In this document: piece after piece, positions 1 to 8,351 of the stretch
Layout of the letters: each line of letters begins with the position of its first letter
Position numbering within the stretch: position 1 is the first letter of the stretch
Program-made: the position numbers and the translations under genes
The notes under the pieces: model-generated
Seen by the model: the letters and a program-made list of their open reading frames with translations, nothing else
The model's database searches: none
What the model was told of the DNA's origin: nothing
From: Marinifaba aquimaris
Lineage (GTDB): Bacteria > Pseudomonadota > Gammaproteobacteria > Enterobacterales > Alteromonadaceae
Length of the DNA: 64,000 nt
Reading direction: 5' to 3'
Assembly (NCBI RefSeq): GCF_013328345.1
Contig: NZ_JABULX010000004.1
Span: 145,627-209,626 of the forward strand

Positions 1-1149
1 TACAGCTCAACACAAGTTAAAGAAACGCAAGCCGTTGAGTTGCCGGAAAAAATAAAAACTATCTTATTGGTAGATGATGAACCTGATAATTTGCATGTTC
101 TTGCTGGGCTTTTAAAGAAATATTACAAAATCAAAGCATGTCGTTCTGGGCAAGCTGCAATTGACATTTGCTTGGGTAAGAGTCCACCTGATTTGATTTT
201 ACTCGACATTATGATGCCTGGAATGAATGGATTACAGGTATGTAAAGCACTTAAAAATAACCCTAAAAGTGAGCACATCCCTATTATTTTTGTCAGTGCA
301 TTAGCAGAAACTAAAGATGTCGTTAGAGGGTTAGAATTAGGAGCCGTTGACTACATAACTAAGCCTATTACGCCAGCGATTGTTTTAGCGCGGGTAAAAA
401 CGCACATGCGTTTGATTGATCAACAAATAGCGATGACCAATCAAGTTGATACATTACTTGAGAATTTAAAACTACAAGAAGAAATGGAGCGAATATTTCA
501 ACACGATTTGAAAAATCCATTGATGGCTATTATGTCAGCTAGTACCACTTTAGAGCGCAATACTACTTATAAGACTAAAGCGTCGGTCGAAATGGTCAAA
601 GAGTCGGCTGAGTTGATGACTCAGATGATTGATAATATTCTGACTTTATATCAACTTGAAACGGGTCTTTACCAGCTCGAAGCTAAACCTGTTGCGGTTT
701 ATGATTTGATCACCAGAGTGGTCGATGGTTTTAAAGATCTCAGCCAACAAAAAGATATTAAAGTTAGAACAGTACTTGCTCAGAACGATCATTTTTTAGG
801 AGAGTACCTGCTCAGTTACACCATGTTTGCTAACTTGGTTAAAAATGCAATTGAAGCAGCACCACGTGGTACTGAGGTTATGATAACCAGTCGAGCCAAT
901 GATAGTCGATTAATTATTTCTATCGTCAATCAAGGCGTTATTCATATTGCGATCAGGACTCGCTTTTTCGAAAAATTTGTTTCACACGGTAAAAAGAATG
1001 GTAACGGTATAGGCACGTATTCAGCTAAGCTAACCGCCCAGGCACAAGGAGGCGATATTGAATTTGAAACCTCCGAGGAAGAAGGAACCGAAATCATGGT
1101 AGAGTTAGAGCGTATAAGCCAAGAACAAGAAGATAATTTATTACTTTAA
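1..1149 (+). CDS. Receiver domain plus histidine kinase protein, 5' end outside the window
   Basis: The reading frame is open to the left edge of the window, so the true start is probably upstream; a TTG at 40 is the first possible internal start. Numbering from that TTG, residues 5-120 form a CheY-like receiver with acidic pair DD (12-13), phosphoacceptor Asp56 in LLDIMMP and the conserved Lys108 of ITKP. A short coiled linker leads to an H-box around His155 (FQHDLKNP), then a HATPase_c domain with N-box NLVKNAIEAA and G-box NGNGIG near the end. This is a cytoplasmic signalling protein that could autophosphorylate and be modulated by phosphotransfer. The codons before 40 encode a plausible linker (KETQAVEL), which fits a larger hybrid kinase cut by the window. 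nagZ follows 1 nt after its stop, so the two may be cotranscribed. The signal sensed is unknown. Confidence 0.8.
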   Translation, partial: YSSTQVKETQAVELPEKIKTILLVDDEPDNLHVLAGLLKKYYKIKACRSGQAAIDICLGKSPPDLILLDIMMPGMNGLQVCKALKNNPKSEHIPIIFVSALAETKDVVRGLELGAVDYITKPITPAIVLARVKTHMRLIDQQIAMTNQVDTLLENLKLQEEMERIFQHDLKNPLMAIMSASTTLERNTTYKTKASVEMVKESAELMTQMIDNILTLYQLETGLYQLEAKPVAVYDLITRVVDGFKDLSQQKDIKVRTVLAQNDHFLGEYLLSYTMFANLVKNAIEAAPRGTEVMITSRANDSRLIISIVNQGVIHIAIRTRFFEKFVSHGKKNGNGIGTYSAKLTAQAQGGDIEFETSEEEGTEIMVELERISQEQEDNLLL

Positions 1150-1150
1150 A

Positions 1151-2170
1151 ATGACCACAGCCAATTTAATGTTAGATGTTCAGGGTTATGAACTTAACCC
1201 CGAAGAAAAAGAAATGATCGCTCACCCTTTCAGTGGTGGGTTAATTTTATTTGCACGAAATTTTCATGATGTAAAACAGTTGCAAGAATTGACAAGGCAG
1301 ATCCGCGAGGCGAGCCCAGAGCCTATTTTAATAGCCGTTGATCAAGAAGGTGGAAGAGTCCAGCGCTTCTTAGAGGGCTTTGTCAAAATTCCGCCGATGG
1401 CTAGTTTTGAGAAAGCATACAGCGATGAAGCACAACAGTTAAAAGCGGCGTCTGATATAGCCTGGTTAATGGCAACCGAAGTAATGGCATGTGACATTGA
1501 TATCAGTTTTGCTCCCGTGCTTGATTTGAATCGAATTTCCAAAGTTATTGGTCACCGAAGCTTTTCGGCTGAGCCAGAAACAGCCCTGCGATTAGCACAA
1601 GCATTTATCCGCGGTTTAAAACAAGCGGGTATGAAAGCTACAGGTAAACATTTTCCTGGACATGGCAGTGTAGGTGCAGACTCCCATATCGCAATGCCAA
1701 TAGATGATCGCTCTTTTGAAGAAATTAGTCAGGTGGATATGTCGATTTTTACCAGCCTTATTGCTGATAACCACCTAGATGCGATCATGCCTGCTCATGT
1801 TATTTATTCCCAAATTGATAAAAAACCTGCTGGCTTTTCGTCAAAGTGGTTGCAACAAATTCTCCGAAAACAACTTGGTTTCAACGGCGTGATTTTTAGC
1901 GATGACTTGTCAATGGAGGCTGCCAACTATGCAGGAGGTTACGTAGCTAAGGCTGAAGCTGCATTGCATGCGGGCTGTGACATGGTATTAGTTTGTAACG
2001 AGCCTAAAGGTGCTGCACAAGTACTCGATGCTTACCAGCAACTCAAGCCTCTTGTCGCTAAAGATGCTCGCAGTATGGTTAAGCATCAATTATATCGTTT
2101 TGATGAACTAAAGAGCAGCGCTAAGTGGCAGCAAGCTCAGCAATTGGCCGATAAGTTAAATCAGCTCTAA
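1151..2170 (+). CDS. nagZ: Beta-N-acetylhexosaminidase NagZ
   Basis: Cytoplasmic glycoside hydrolase family 3 enzyme that removes N-acetylglucosamine from GlcNAc-anhydroMurNAc-peptides during peptidoglycan recycling. The 339 residues match the usual length of the single-domain bacterial enzyme. Visible family signatures are DQEGGRVQR (about 64-72), KHFPGHGS (166-173) with the following DSH catalytic-loop histidine, and FSDDLSM (249-255), which holds the nucleophilic aspartate. In many gammaproteobacteria the 1,6-anhydroMurNAc-peptide products influence AmpC induction. The ATG lies 1 nt after the preceding kinase stop. A convergent pseudouridine synthase gene ends 10 nt downstream with no obvious strong terminator between them. 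Confidence 0.95.
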   Translation: MTTANLMLDVQGYELNPEEKEMIAHPFSGGLILFARNFHDVKQLQELTRQIREASPEPILIAVDQEGGRVQRFLEGFVKIPPMASFEKAYSDEAQQLKAASDIAWLMATEVMACDIDISFAPVLDLNRISKVIGHRSFSAEPETALRLAQAFIRGLKQAGMKATGKHFPGHGSVGADSHIAMPIDDRSFEEISQVDMSIFTSLIADNHLDAIMPAHVIYSQIDKKPAGFSSKWLQQILRKQLGFNGVIFSDDLSMEAANYAGGYVAKAEAALHAGCDMVLVCNEPKGAAQVLDAYQQLKPLVAKDARSMVKHQLYRFDELKSSAKWQQAQQLADKLNQL

Positions 2171-2179
2171 TGCTAATAT

Positions 2180-2851
2180 CTATTTAGTTTTGGGCCAACT
2201 TAGATACCAAGGTTCAGATAGCTCATTGCTGATCTTGGCTAAAACGGCTTCATCAAAAAGTGTTGATGGGGCCGGTGGTTGTTTAAATTCAAAGTTTTTC
2301 TGACCTAGGCTAAATTTCAGCGCATAGGCATGCAGATAAACTCTATCTGCACTCTGGCCTTTATATAATTCATCCCCGTATATTGGGCTGCCTAAAGACT
2401 TGAGTGCCACACGTAATTGATGTGTTTTTCCTGATAACGGTCTTAATAAATACAGTCTTTGTTTTGGTGCAATGCCATAGCTAAAAAATTGTGTCGTGGC
2501 TGGATTGTGGTTTGTTTTTAGCAACTTGAAACTTGAGTTTCTGCTTTTTGCCATGTCTCCTTTAATGGTGCCTTGTTTTTTTTTGCCTTTCTCTGCGATT
2601 GCTAAGTAGTATTTCTCAATATCGTGTTTTACAAACAACTTGTTGAAGTTTTGCTCTGCAGCTAGGTTTTTTGCCATGATAAGTAAACCTGAGGTGACTT
2701 TATCGAGGCGATGAACAGGGTAGAGTTCTTTTTGATTCAAGCGCGTTTTCATTTGATTAAAAAAGCCAATTTGGCCATTATTATCATGAAAATCGACGTT
2801 GTGAGGCTTATTACAGACAATAAAGTCTTCGTTTTCAAAGATTAAACTCAT
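2180..2851 (-). CDS. RluA-family pseudouridine synthase (TIGR01621-like)
   Basis: A 223-residue single-domain protein of the RluA/RsuA pseudouridine synthase superfamily, without an S4 domain. The catalytic motif HRLDKVTSG occurs at 47-55 with Asp50 as the expected nucleophile, followed by KYYLAIAEKG and the KTHQLRV motif of the fold. It isomerises uridine in an RNA that I cannot name; the short length and N-terminal sequence resemble the uncharacterised TIGR01621 group rather than RluA, RluC or RluD. It is convergent with nagZ and divergent from the lipoprotein gene at 2951. The substrate assignment is open. Confidence 0.85.
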   Translation of the reverse strand: MSLIFENEDFIVCNKPHNVDFHDNNGQIGFFNQMKTRLNQKELYPVHRLDKVTSGLLIMAKNLAAEQNFNKLFVKHDIEKYYLAIAEKGKKKQGTIKGDMAKSRNSSFKLLKTNHNPATTQFFSYGIAPKQRLYLLRPLSGKTHQLRVALKSLGSPIYGDELYKGQSADRVYLHAYALKFSLGQKNFEFKQPPAPSTLFDEAVLAKISNELSEPWYLSWPKTK

Positions 2852-2950
2852 AAAAGCGATATTCTTCTAAGTATTACTAACTAGCACGTTAAGCTAAGAT
2901 TATATGTTAATAGGTATCTTAAACCTACAGGCATATTCCATAGGGGACTT

Positions 2951-3334
2951 ATGATTTGCAGATTTAGACAATTAGCCCTGATAACATTCGTTCTTTTTTT
3001 ATCTGCTTGTAGTGAGCACGTTGACGAGTATGCGCAAAGACCGACATTGAAAAAAGTCGACAAAGTGCTTGCACCGCAGTTTGTTTCAGGGGAATGGCGT
3101 TATAGAGGCGCTAGAGCGATAGAAAAAGGCATTGCGGCATATATTCAAATACCTGATCGTATTGAGTTATCTGATAATCAGCAAAGAGAGTACATTCAAA
3201 TGACTATCTGTCCCAAAATTGAAGAAATGGCTTTTTGGGAGAGTATTTTGCCTTATAAATTGTACATCCGTACATACAATTACGTGGATCGTAATTATGT
3301 AGAGACATATTGTCCTTCACCATTTCACAACTAA
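2951..3334 (+). CDS. Small putative lipoprotein, unknown function
   Basis: 127 residues starting with a type II signal peptide: basic MICRFR, a hydrophobic run, and lipobox LSAC with Cys20 as the predicted lipidation site. The mature part is polar with two further cysteines (in TICPK and TYCPS) and no domain I recognise. AGGGG just before the ATG provides a ribosome binding site. It is likely anchored in the inner or outer membrane facing the periplasm. It precedes astE by 60 nt, but no functional link is evident. Confidence 0.7.
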   Translation: MICRFRQLALITFVLFLSACSEHVDEYAQRPTLKKVDKVLAPQFVSGEWRYRGARAIEKGIAAYIQIPDRIELSDNQQREYIQMTICPKIEEMAFWESILPYKLYIRTYNYVDRNYVETYCPSPFHN

Positions 3335-3394
3335 TATTGAAATGCGCTTAACAAGAGCGCATGCTTGGTGAAAGTCAGCTTTATTAGTGCCCAT

Positions 3395-4378
3395 ATGATA
3401 CTAGAACAAGTCCTAACCGCACAGTCTTCCATTTCAGACCAACTTAACTTTTCAAATGCCCCACACTGGGCACCGGGCGTTTTTTATTTCGCCCCAGAGC
3501 AAATAGATGAACATGTACCAATTGCCATCTTATCAGCGGGTATTCATGGAAATGAAACTGCACCCATTGAGTTGTTAGCCAATAAAATTGAACAAATTCA
3601 GGCTGGGAAGATAAAGTTAAAAACGCCCGTTTTATTTATATTTGGAAATGTAGATTCGATGAAAGTAGCAGAGCGTTTTGTTGAAACTAATCTCAATCGT
3701 TTATTCCATTTTCCAGAACAATCACCTCAGCCAAAAAACAAAGAGCAACACCGTGCATTGCTGATACAAGATGCAGTAAAAGCTTTTCGCGAACGTTACC
3801 CAGTTCAAAAATGCTGGCATTTAGATTTACACACGGCCATCAGAGCTTCTCAGCATGAAAAATTTGCTATCATGCCATACGATTATCAGACTGAGTCAGC
3901 TGTTGATGATCCTATCTTTACTTCACTGCTTGTTCGCTCTGGTGTCGAAGTACAACTTAAAAGTGACAATCCGACATCTACATTTAGCTTCTACACGGTA
4001 AATGCGTTAGGTGCACAATCTGCAACTGTTGAGTTAGGGCAAGTCAAACCTTTTGGTCAAAATGACCTAACTAAATTAGCGGCTTTATCAGACGTCTTAA
4101 CTAATTGGCTTGAAGGTAATACAGAGGATGGGGGTCTAGCCGCAACTAACTTTCAGAGTTGTCAAACAATTCACAAAACATCCGAGCACTTTTCTTTATC
4201 ATTTGATAATCAATTAGCAAATTTTACCGAATTTAAAAAAGGAGATTTGCTTGCCACTGATAATAAAAGAGAGTATCGAGCAATGTATGATGGCGAAGCG
4301 ATTGTTTTTCCAAATGCAAACGTCGAGATAGGCCACAGGGCCTTACTTACTGTTATCAGAACAAAAATTGAAAATTGA
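3395..4378 (+). CDS. astE: Succinylglutamate desuccinylase / aspartoacylase family protein AstE
   Basis: Zinc metallohydrolase of the AstE/aspartoacylase family. In the arginine succinyltransferase pathway AstE splits N-succinylglutamate into glutamate and succinate. The zinc-binding motif SAGIHGNETAP is present (His51 and Glu54 from this start), followed by NRLFHF and HLDLHTAIR, which supplies another His ligand. The frame is also open from TTG 3365 and GTG 3368; I prefer ATG 3395 because it places the first zinc motif where it lies in the E. coli protein, but no start has a good ribosome binding site. No other ast genes are nearby, so the pathway would have to be encoded elsewhere. Confidence 0.87.
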   Translation: MILEQVLTAQSSISDQLNFSNAPHWAPGVFYFAPEQIDEHVPIAILSAGIHGNETAPIELLANKIEQIQAGKIKLKTPVLFIFGNVDSMKVAERFVETNLNRLFHFPEQSPQPKNKEQHRALLIQDAVKAFRERYPVQKCWHLDLHTAIRASQHEKFAIMPYDYQTESAVDDPIFTSLLVRSGVEVQLKSDNPTSTFSFYTVNALGAQSATVELGQVKPFGQNDLTKLAALSDVLTNWLEGNTEDGGLAATNFQSCQTIHKTSEHFSLSFDNQLANFTEFKKGDLLATDNKREYRAMYDGEAIVFPNANVEIGHRALLTVIRTKIEN

Positions 4379-4529
4379 CCCTTTAATTAAATTAACTTTT
4401 GTTCAATTTTTTGTAAAAAAAACTTGGTATGCAATGGACAATTATTGAATTTTAGGATTATTATGAAATATGAGAACTTAGCTCAAACACTAAACAACGT
4501 ATAAATATAATAAGACGTAGTGGCCATAT

Positions 4530-6299
4530 ATGAATAAAGCTAAAAAAGCACTGACTAAATTAATCACTCTGTCGTCTTTGTTGATTGCCGCTTTCACTGC
4601 AAGTGCAAGCATTGAGTCAGCAAAAAGGGATTACGAAAATAGGGAATATAAAGCAGCTTTCAAAGAATTCATGAAGTATGCTAGGATAGGCAATCCGCAA
4701 GCTCAATATTATATTGGTATGATGTATTACCAAGGCAAAGGTGTTTCCTCTGACATCTACGAAGCCAATGCTTGGTTTGGACTGTCACGTCAAGGCGGAT
4801 TCAGAAACTCCATCGACATGATGCAAAGACTAAGAAGAGAATTGCCTTCTAAACGCGAAGCGAAAGTTGTCGCGCAAGAATTAGAAAGCCTTTACAGTCA
4901 AGACATCCTTACTCAATCTCTATTCCCAAATTTCACACTTGACGATGCACCTGATAAGCAACTAACACCGTTGCAGATTAAAAACCCTAACTCGACTTCT
5001 GATTCGAGTGGTTGGGCACTTGTCTCGGTTACTATTGATGAAAATGGTAACGTGAGCAATGAAAAGATCTTTAACTCATACCCTGAAGGCGTTTTTGATC
5101 GAGCTTCGCTCAATGCGGCTAAAGGCTGGAAGTTCAAGCCACAAATGCGCGGTGATGAAATGGTTCAAGTTGATGATTACATTATCAAATTTGAATTTCG
5201 CTCATCAAACGTCATGGCACACCAAAGTTATTTAAGAAGCTTGTCTAAATACAGTGACTCCCTTGCTTCAAGAGCGCGTTCTGGCGATGCTGAAGCTCAA
5301 TATTTACTGGCTAGACTTCACGGCCAAGGCATTATTCGCCCGCGTATGTCGGATAAAATTCGCTCCGCTTCTGCCTGGTTACTAGAAGCAGCCAAGTCAG
5401 GCCATCCAGCTGCGCGTTATGATATTGCTGAAAGACTGTTGGAAGGGCGTGGTGTTGTTGCTGACCCTGTGAAAGCTTATAAATGGCTGAAAATGTCAGC
5501 TGAAGAAGGGTACGCACCAGCTCAATACGCCTATGCTAAAGAAGTGATTCGTTCTAACGCAGGCAAAGATGAATATGCTCAAGCCGTTAAATACCTAATC
5601 AGCGCTGCCGATGCTGGAAATGGCAATGCCGAGCAAGAATTAGCAATAGTTTATTCAACGTCTATACATTACGAATACTTCTTACCTTTTAAATCAAGTT
5701 TAATCGGTAAAGATGGTCTTAACGAAGATAAAAATCACCCTGATTATTTAATGATCTTAGGTGCTGCTTATTCAGCACAGGGTTCAAATGAAAAAGCAGG
5801 TGAATTCTTATCTAATGCTTATTCAAATGCTATATCTCGTGGTTGGCCTACTGCTCGTATTATGAGTGTTGCTCAACAGTTGGGGGTTGATATCTCTGCT
5901 CAAGGCTATACGCCTAATAGTGCTATTGCTGCAGCACCTGCTCAAACACAGCCTAATACGCAACAACAGGTTCAAACGCCAGCGCCACAAGTGGCAAAAA
6001 CTGAACCTACTAACAAAAAATTCAAACGCCCTAATCCGATTGATAGAATCGGCCCAATTTATCCAGTTGGTGCTGAAGAAGATGGGATTGAAGGTTGGGT
6101 TAAACTCAGCTACTCAGTCAATCGTAATGGCTTAGTAGAAGATATTTTGGTCATAAGCTCAGAGCCTGAAGAAATTTTTGACCAAGCGGCTATTGATGCA
6201 CTTAAACAATGGCGCTACGAACCTATTATCGAAAACGGTACAACCGTTAAACGAACAGGATTTAAAGTTAAACTCGCTTTTAACTTAGACCAAGAGTAG
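4530..6299 (+). CDS. Secreted Sel1-repeat protein with two TonB C-terminal-like domains
   Basis: 589 residues with a Sec signal peptide (MNKAKKALTK, hydrophobic core, cleavage near ASA at 24-26). Sel1-type helical repeats follow (about 30-90, including GNPQAQYYIGMMYYQGKGV). A first TonB_C-like domain lies at about 155-225 (GWALVSVTIDENGNV to GWKFKPQ), then more Sel1 repeats (about 245-370), a proline/glutamine-rich linker (about 470-500) and a second TonB_C domain at about 507-585 (EGWVKLSYSVNRNGLV to QWRYEP). TonB_C domains normally touch TonB-box peptides of outer-membrane receptors, but this protein has no cytoplasmic or transmembrane TonB anchor. It is probably a periplasmic scaffold of unknown purpose. 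A strong terminator follows at 6318. Confidence 0.85.
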   Translation: MNKAKKALTKLITLSSLLIAAFTASASIESAKRDYENREYKAAFKEFMKYARIGNPQAQYYIGMMYYQGKGVSSDIYEANAWFGLSRQGGFRNSIDMMQRLRRELPSKREAKVVAQELESLYSQDILTQSLFPNFTLDDAPDKQLTPLQIKNPNSTSDSSGWALVSVTIDENGNVSNEKIFNSYPEGVFDRASLNAAKGWKFKPQMRGDEMVQVDDYIIKFEFRSSNVMAHQSYLRSLSKYSDSLASRARSGDAEAQYLLARLHGQGIIRPRMSDKIRSASAWLLEAAKSGHPAARYDIAERLLEGRGVVADPVKAYKWLKMSAEEGYAPAQYAYAKEVIRSNAGKDEYAQAVKYLISAADAGNGNAEQELAIVYSTSIHYEYFLPFKSSLIGKDGLNEDKNHPDYLMILGAAYSAQGSNEKAGEFLSNAYSNAISRGWPTARIMSVAQQLGVDISAQGYTPNSAIAAAPAQTQPNTQQQVQTPAPQVAKTEPTNKKFKRPNPIDRIGPIYPVGAEEDGIEGWVKLSYSVNRNGLVEDILVISSEPEEIFDQAAIDALKQWRYEPIIENGTTVKRTGFKVKLAFNLDQE

Positions 6300-6317
6300 A
6301 TAGTATTTTCAAATCAC

Positions 6318-6345
6318 AAAGCCCGTTTTATACGGGCTTTTTTAT
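6318..6345 (+). terminator. Factor-independent terminator after the Sel1/TonB_C gene
   Basis: AAAGCCCGT and ACGGGCTTT form a stem around a short loop, followed by a run of T. It sits 18 nt after the stop codon. Confidence 0.85.
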
Positions 6346-6369
6346 TGGTCTTTCAAGGAACTGGCTTAA

Positions 6370-7233
6370 ATGAGGGATATCCGCTTACTTTTTAATAAGA
6401 AGATCTGGCTAATTGTTACTTGCCTATTTCTCACCGCATGCAGCACAAAATTTTACTATAACAATATTAGTTGGTTGCTACCTTGGTACATGGATGATTA
6501 CGTTGACTTAAACACCGAGCAAGAAGAGGCTTTCGAGCCCCTGTTAACTAAGTTTATGGATTGGCATCGCCATACTCAATTAGCCCGCTATAAACAAACG
6601 ATAGCCGCTACTCAAGTTAGTTTGAGTAAAGGGGATATTTCTGAGCAAGAGTTAGAGCAATTATTTATCGAGTTACGTAGCTTTTGGGAAGACTTTAGAC
6701 TAGAGATAACCCCATTACTTGTCGATGTTGCCAAGCTAATGTCGAAAGAGCAGGTTGATGCACTTTTTGCCAAGCTTGATGAAGATAATCAAGAGCTTGC
6801 TGATAAAATCCTTGAGTTAAAAAAAGATGATCAATATCAGGCTGAAAAAATAAAAAATCGCTTATCTGGTATCGAAAATTGGACGGGTAAATTATCGAAG
6901 CAGCAAAAAAACTGGTTAAAAACCGAGTTAATTCGATACAAAACTGTCTCTCCTACAAATTTGGCTTACAGAAAGGCATGGCAAGCAAAGGCTAAAGGTA
7001 TGATAGAGCAAAAACAATGGGCAGAGTTAGGCTCACATATTCAGCTACCATACCAATCTGAAAAAGCTAAAACACTAATTGAAATTCGTCGTTATAACCA
7101 AGCTATCTCAACGGAGCTTTACCCTCAAATTTGGCAGAAATTGACTGCCAAACAGAAGAAAAAAGTTATTAGTAAGCTAGGTGAATATGTTGAAGATTTT
7201 GAATCGCTAATCGGTAGTCAAAACAAGGAGTAA
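6370..7233 (+). CDS. DUF6279-like lipoprotein
   Basis: 287 residues with a lipoprotein signal: basic start, hydrophobic stretch and lipobox LTAC with Cys24. The mature start CSTKFYYNN..WLLPWYMDDYVDL, followed by a long, highly charged, mostly helical region, matches the uncharacterised DUF6279 lipoproteins of gammaproteobacteria. It is predicted to lie in the periplasm attached to a membrane. It stands between the terminator at 6318 and a convergent diguanylate cyclase gene. No enzymatic motif is visible. Confidence 0.75.
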   Translation: MRDIRLLFNKKIWLIVTCLFLTACSTKFYYNNISWLLPWYMDDYVDLNTEQEEAFEPLLTKFMDWHRHTQLARYKQTIAATQVSLSKGDISEQELEQLFIELRSFWEDFRLEITPLLVDVAKLMSKEQVDALFAKLDEDNQELADKILELKKDDQYQAEKIKNRLSGIENWTGKLSKQQKNWLKTELIRYKTVSPTNLAYRKAWQAKAKGMIEQKQWAELGSHIQLPYQSEKAKTLIEIRRYNQAISTELYPQIWQKLTAKQKKKVISKLGEYVEDFESLIGSQNKE

Positions 7234-7280
7234 ATCGGGAGGCAATCCTTTGCGGGGCTTTACATTATCAATGTCGTGAA

Positions 7281-8174
7281 TTAAGCGTATCTTAAGCAGT
7301 TTCTTCCTTCATTTTTGGCTTGGTATAAAGCGCCATCTGCTCGATTGAAAAAGCTTGATGCAGTGTCAGTTGTTTGCCAGCAAGTATAACCAATCGATGT
7401 AGAGACCTGAGCTTTTTTAATTTGCTCATTGGATGCGATGTTGGCTTTAATTTGTTTGGCTACACGACGTGCTACTAATTCATTGGCACCTTCTAATATA
7501 ATTGCGAATTCATCGCCACCAAATCTAAATGCAAAGTCTGTATTGCGTATCGCATGATTAATTTCATTGGCAAACTCAATTAAGACTTTGTCACCTTCAC
7601 TATGACCAAACGTATCGTTTGCTCGCTTAAAGTTATCTAAATCAAGCAATAAAATGGTTAAATCTTGGTTGTTGCGCAAGGTACGGCTAATCGCTTTTTC
7701 CAAAATATCATCAAAGTGAGCTCGATTACCTAATTGCGTCAAATGATCTTTAAGTGCTTGCTTTTGTAACTGTAAGACGACTAATGCATTTTTTAATGGG
7801 TAAAAGAGTTTTTGCTGTAGTGTTTTTAATATTTGAATATCTGCGGTGCTAAAAACTGTATTACTGTGGTACGTAATATAACCTAAGTCGTGATGGTCTT
7901 GATTTAGGTCACTAAAATATTGGGTGCTGCCATTAGTATATTCGCTATTGGTATAGCTATTTTCGTCACTTTGAAATTGAATACCAGTAAGACGGACAAA
8001 CTTTGCCGCTTCATCGGCAAATATCTGCAAAATATGTGGTATTTTTAAACTGGTTTGTAACTGTTCTACTAAATGATTGAAATTTGGCTGAAAATCGCCA
8101 GTCAGCCTTGCTACACTTAAATTAGGTTTAGTGCTACTTGGCTCTATAAAATTATAACAATGTAAATTATCCAT
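7281..8174 (-). CDS. Diguanylate cyclase (GGDEF protein)
   Basis: 297 residues. The C-terminal half is a GGDEF domain: it begins with DHLTQLGNRAHFDDIL, carries the active-site signature RFGGDEFAIIL, and has an intact inhibitory I-site RNTD exactly five residues before GGDEF. It should make cyclic di-GMP from two GTP and be product-inhibited. The N-terminal ~130 residues have no membrane segment and may form a GAF-like sensor, although I cannot assign it. AGAGGT precedes the ATG. It is transcribed divergently from the KefB-type antiporter gene. Confidence 0.92.
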   Translation of the reverse strand: MDNLHCYNFIEPSSTKPNLSVARLTGDFQPNFNHLVEQLQTSLKIPHILQIFADEAAKFVRLTGIQFQSDENSYTNSEYTNGSTQYFSDLNQDHHDLGYITYHSNTVFSTADIQILKTLQQKLFYPLKNALVVLQLQKQALKDHLTQLGNRAHFDDILEKAISRTLRNNQDLTILLLDLDNFKRANDTFGHSEGDKVLIEFANEINHAIRNTDFAFRFGGDEFAIILEGANELVARRVAKQIKANIASNEQIKKAQVSTSIGYTCWQTTDTASSFFNRADGALYQAKNEGRNCLRYA

Positions 8175-8351
8175 CGAACTACCTCTAGTCAGTTTGCTGA
8201 CACTTGTAGTTAATGCGAATAACGTACCAACTTTTATAAATACAGATAAAACATGGTCTTGATGTAGTTTTTACGTCTTTTTGACGCTACATTGTTAATA
8301 GTCATATTGTTAACGACAATTTTTGTTTCCATTCGAGTATAAGGTAAATAA

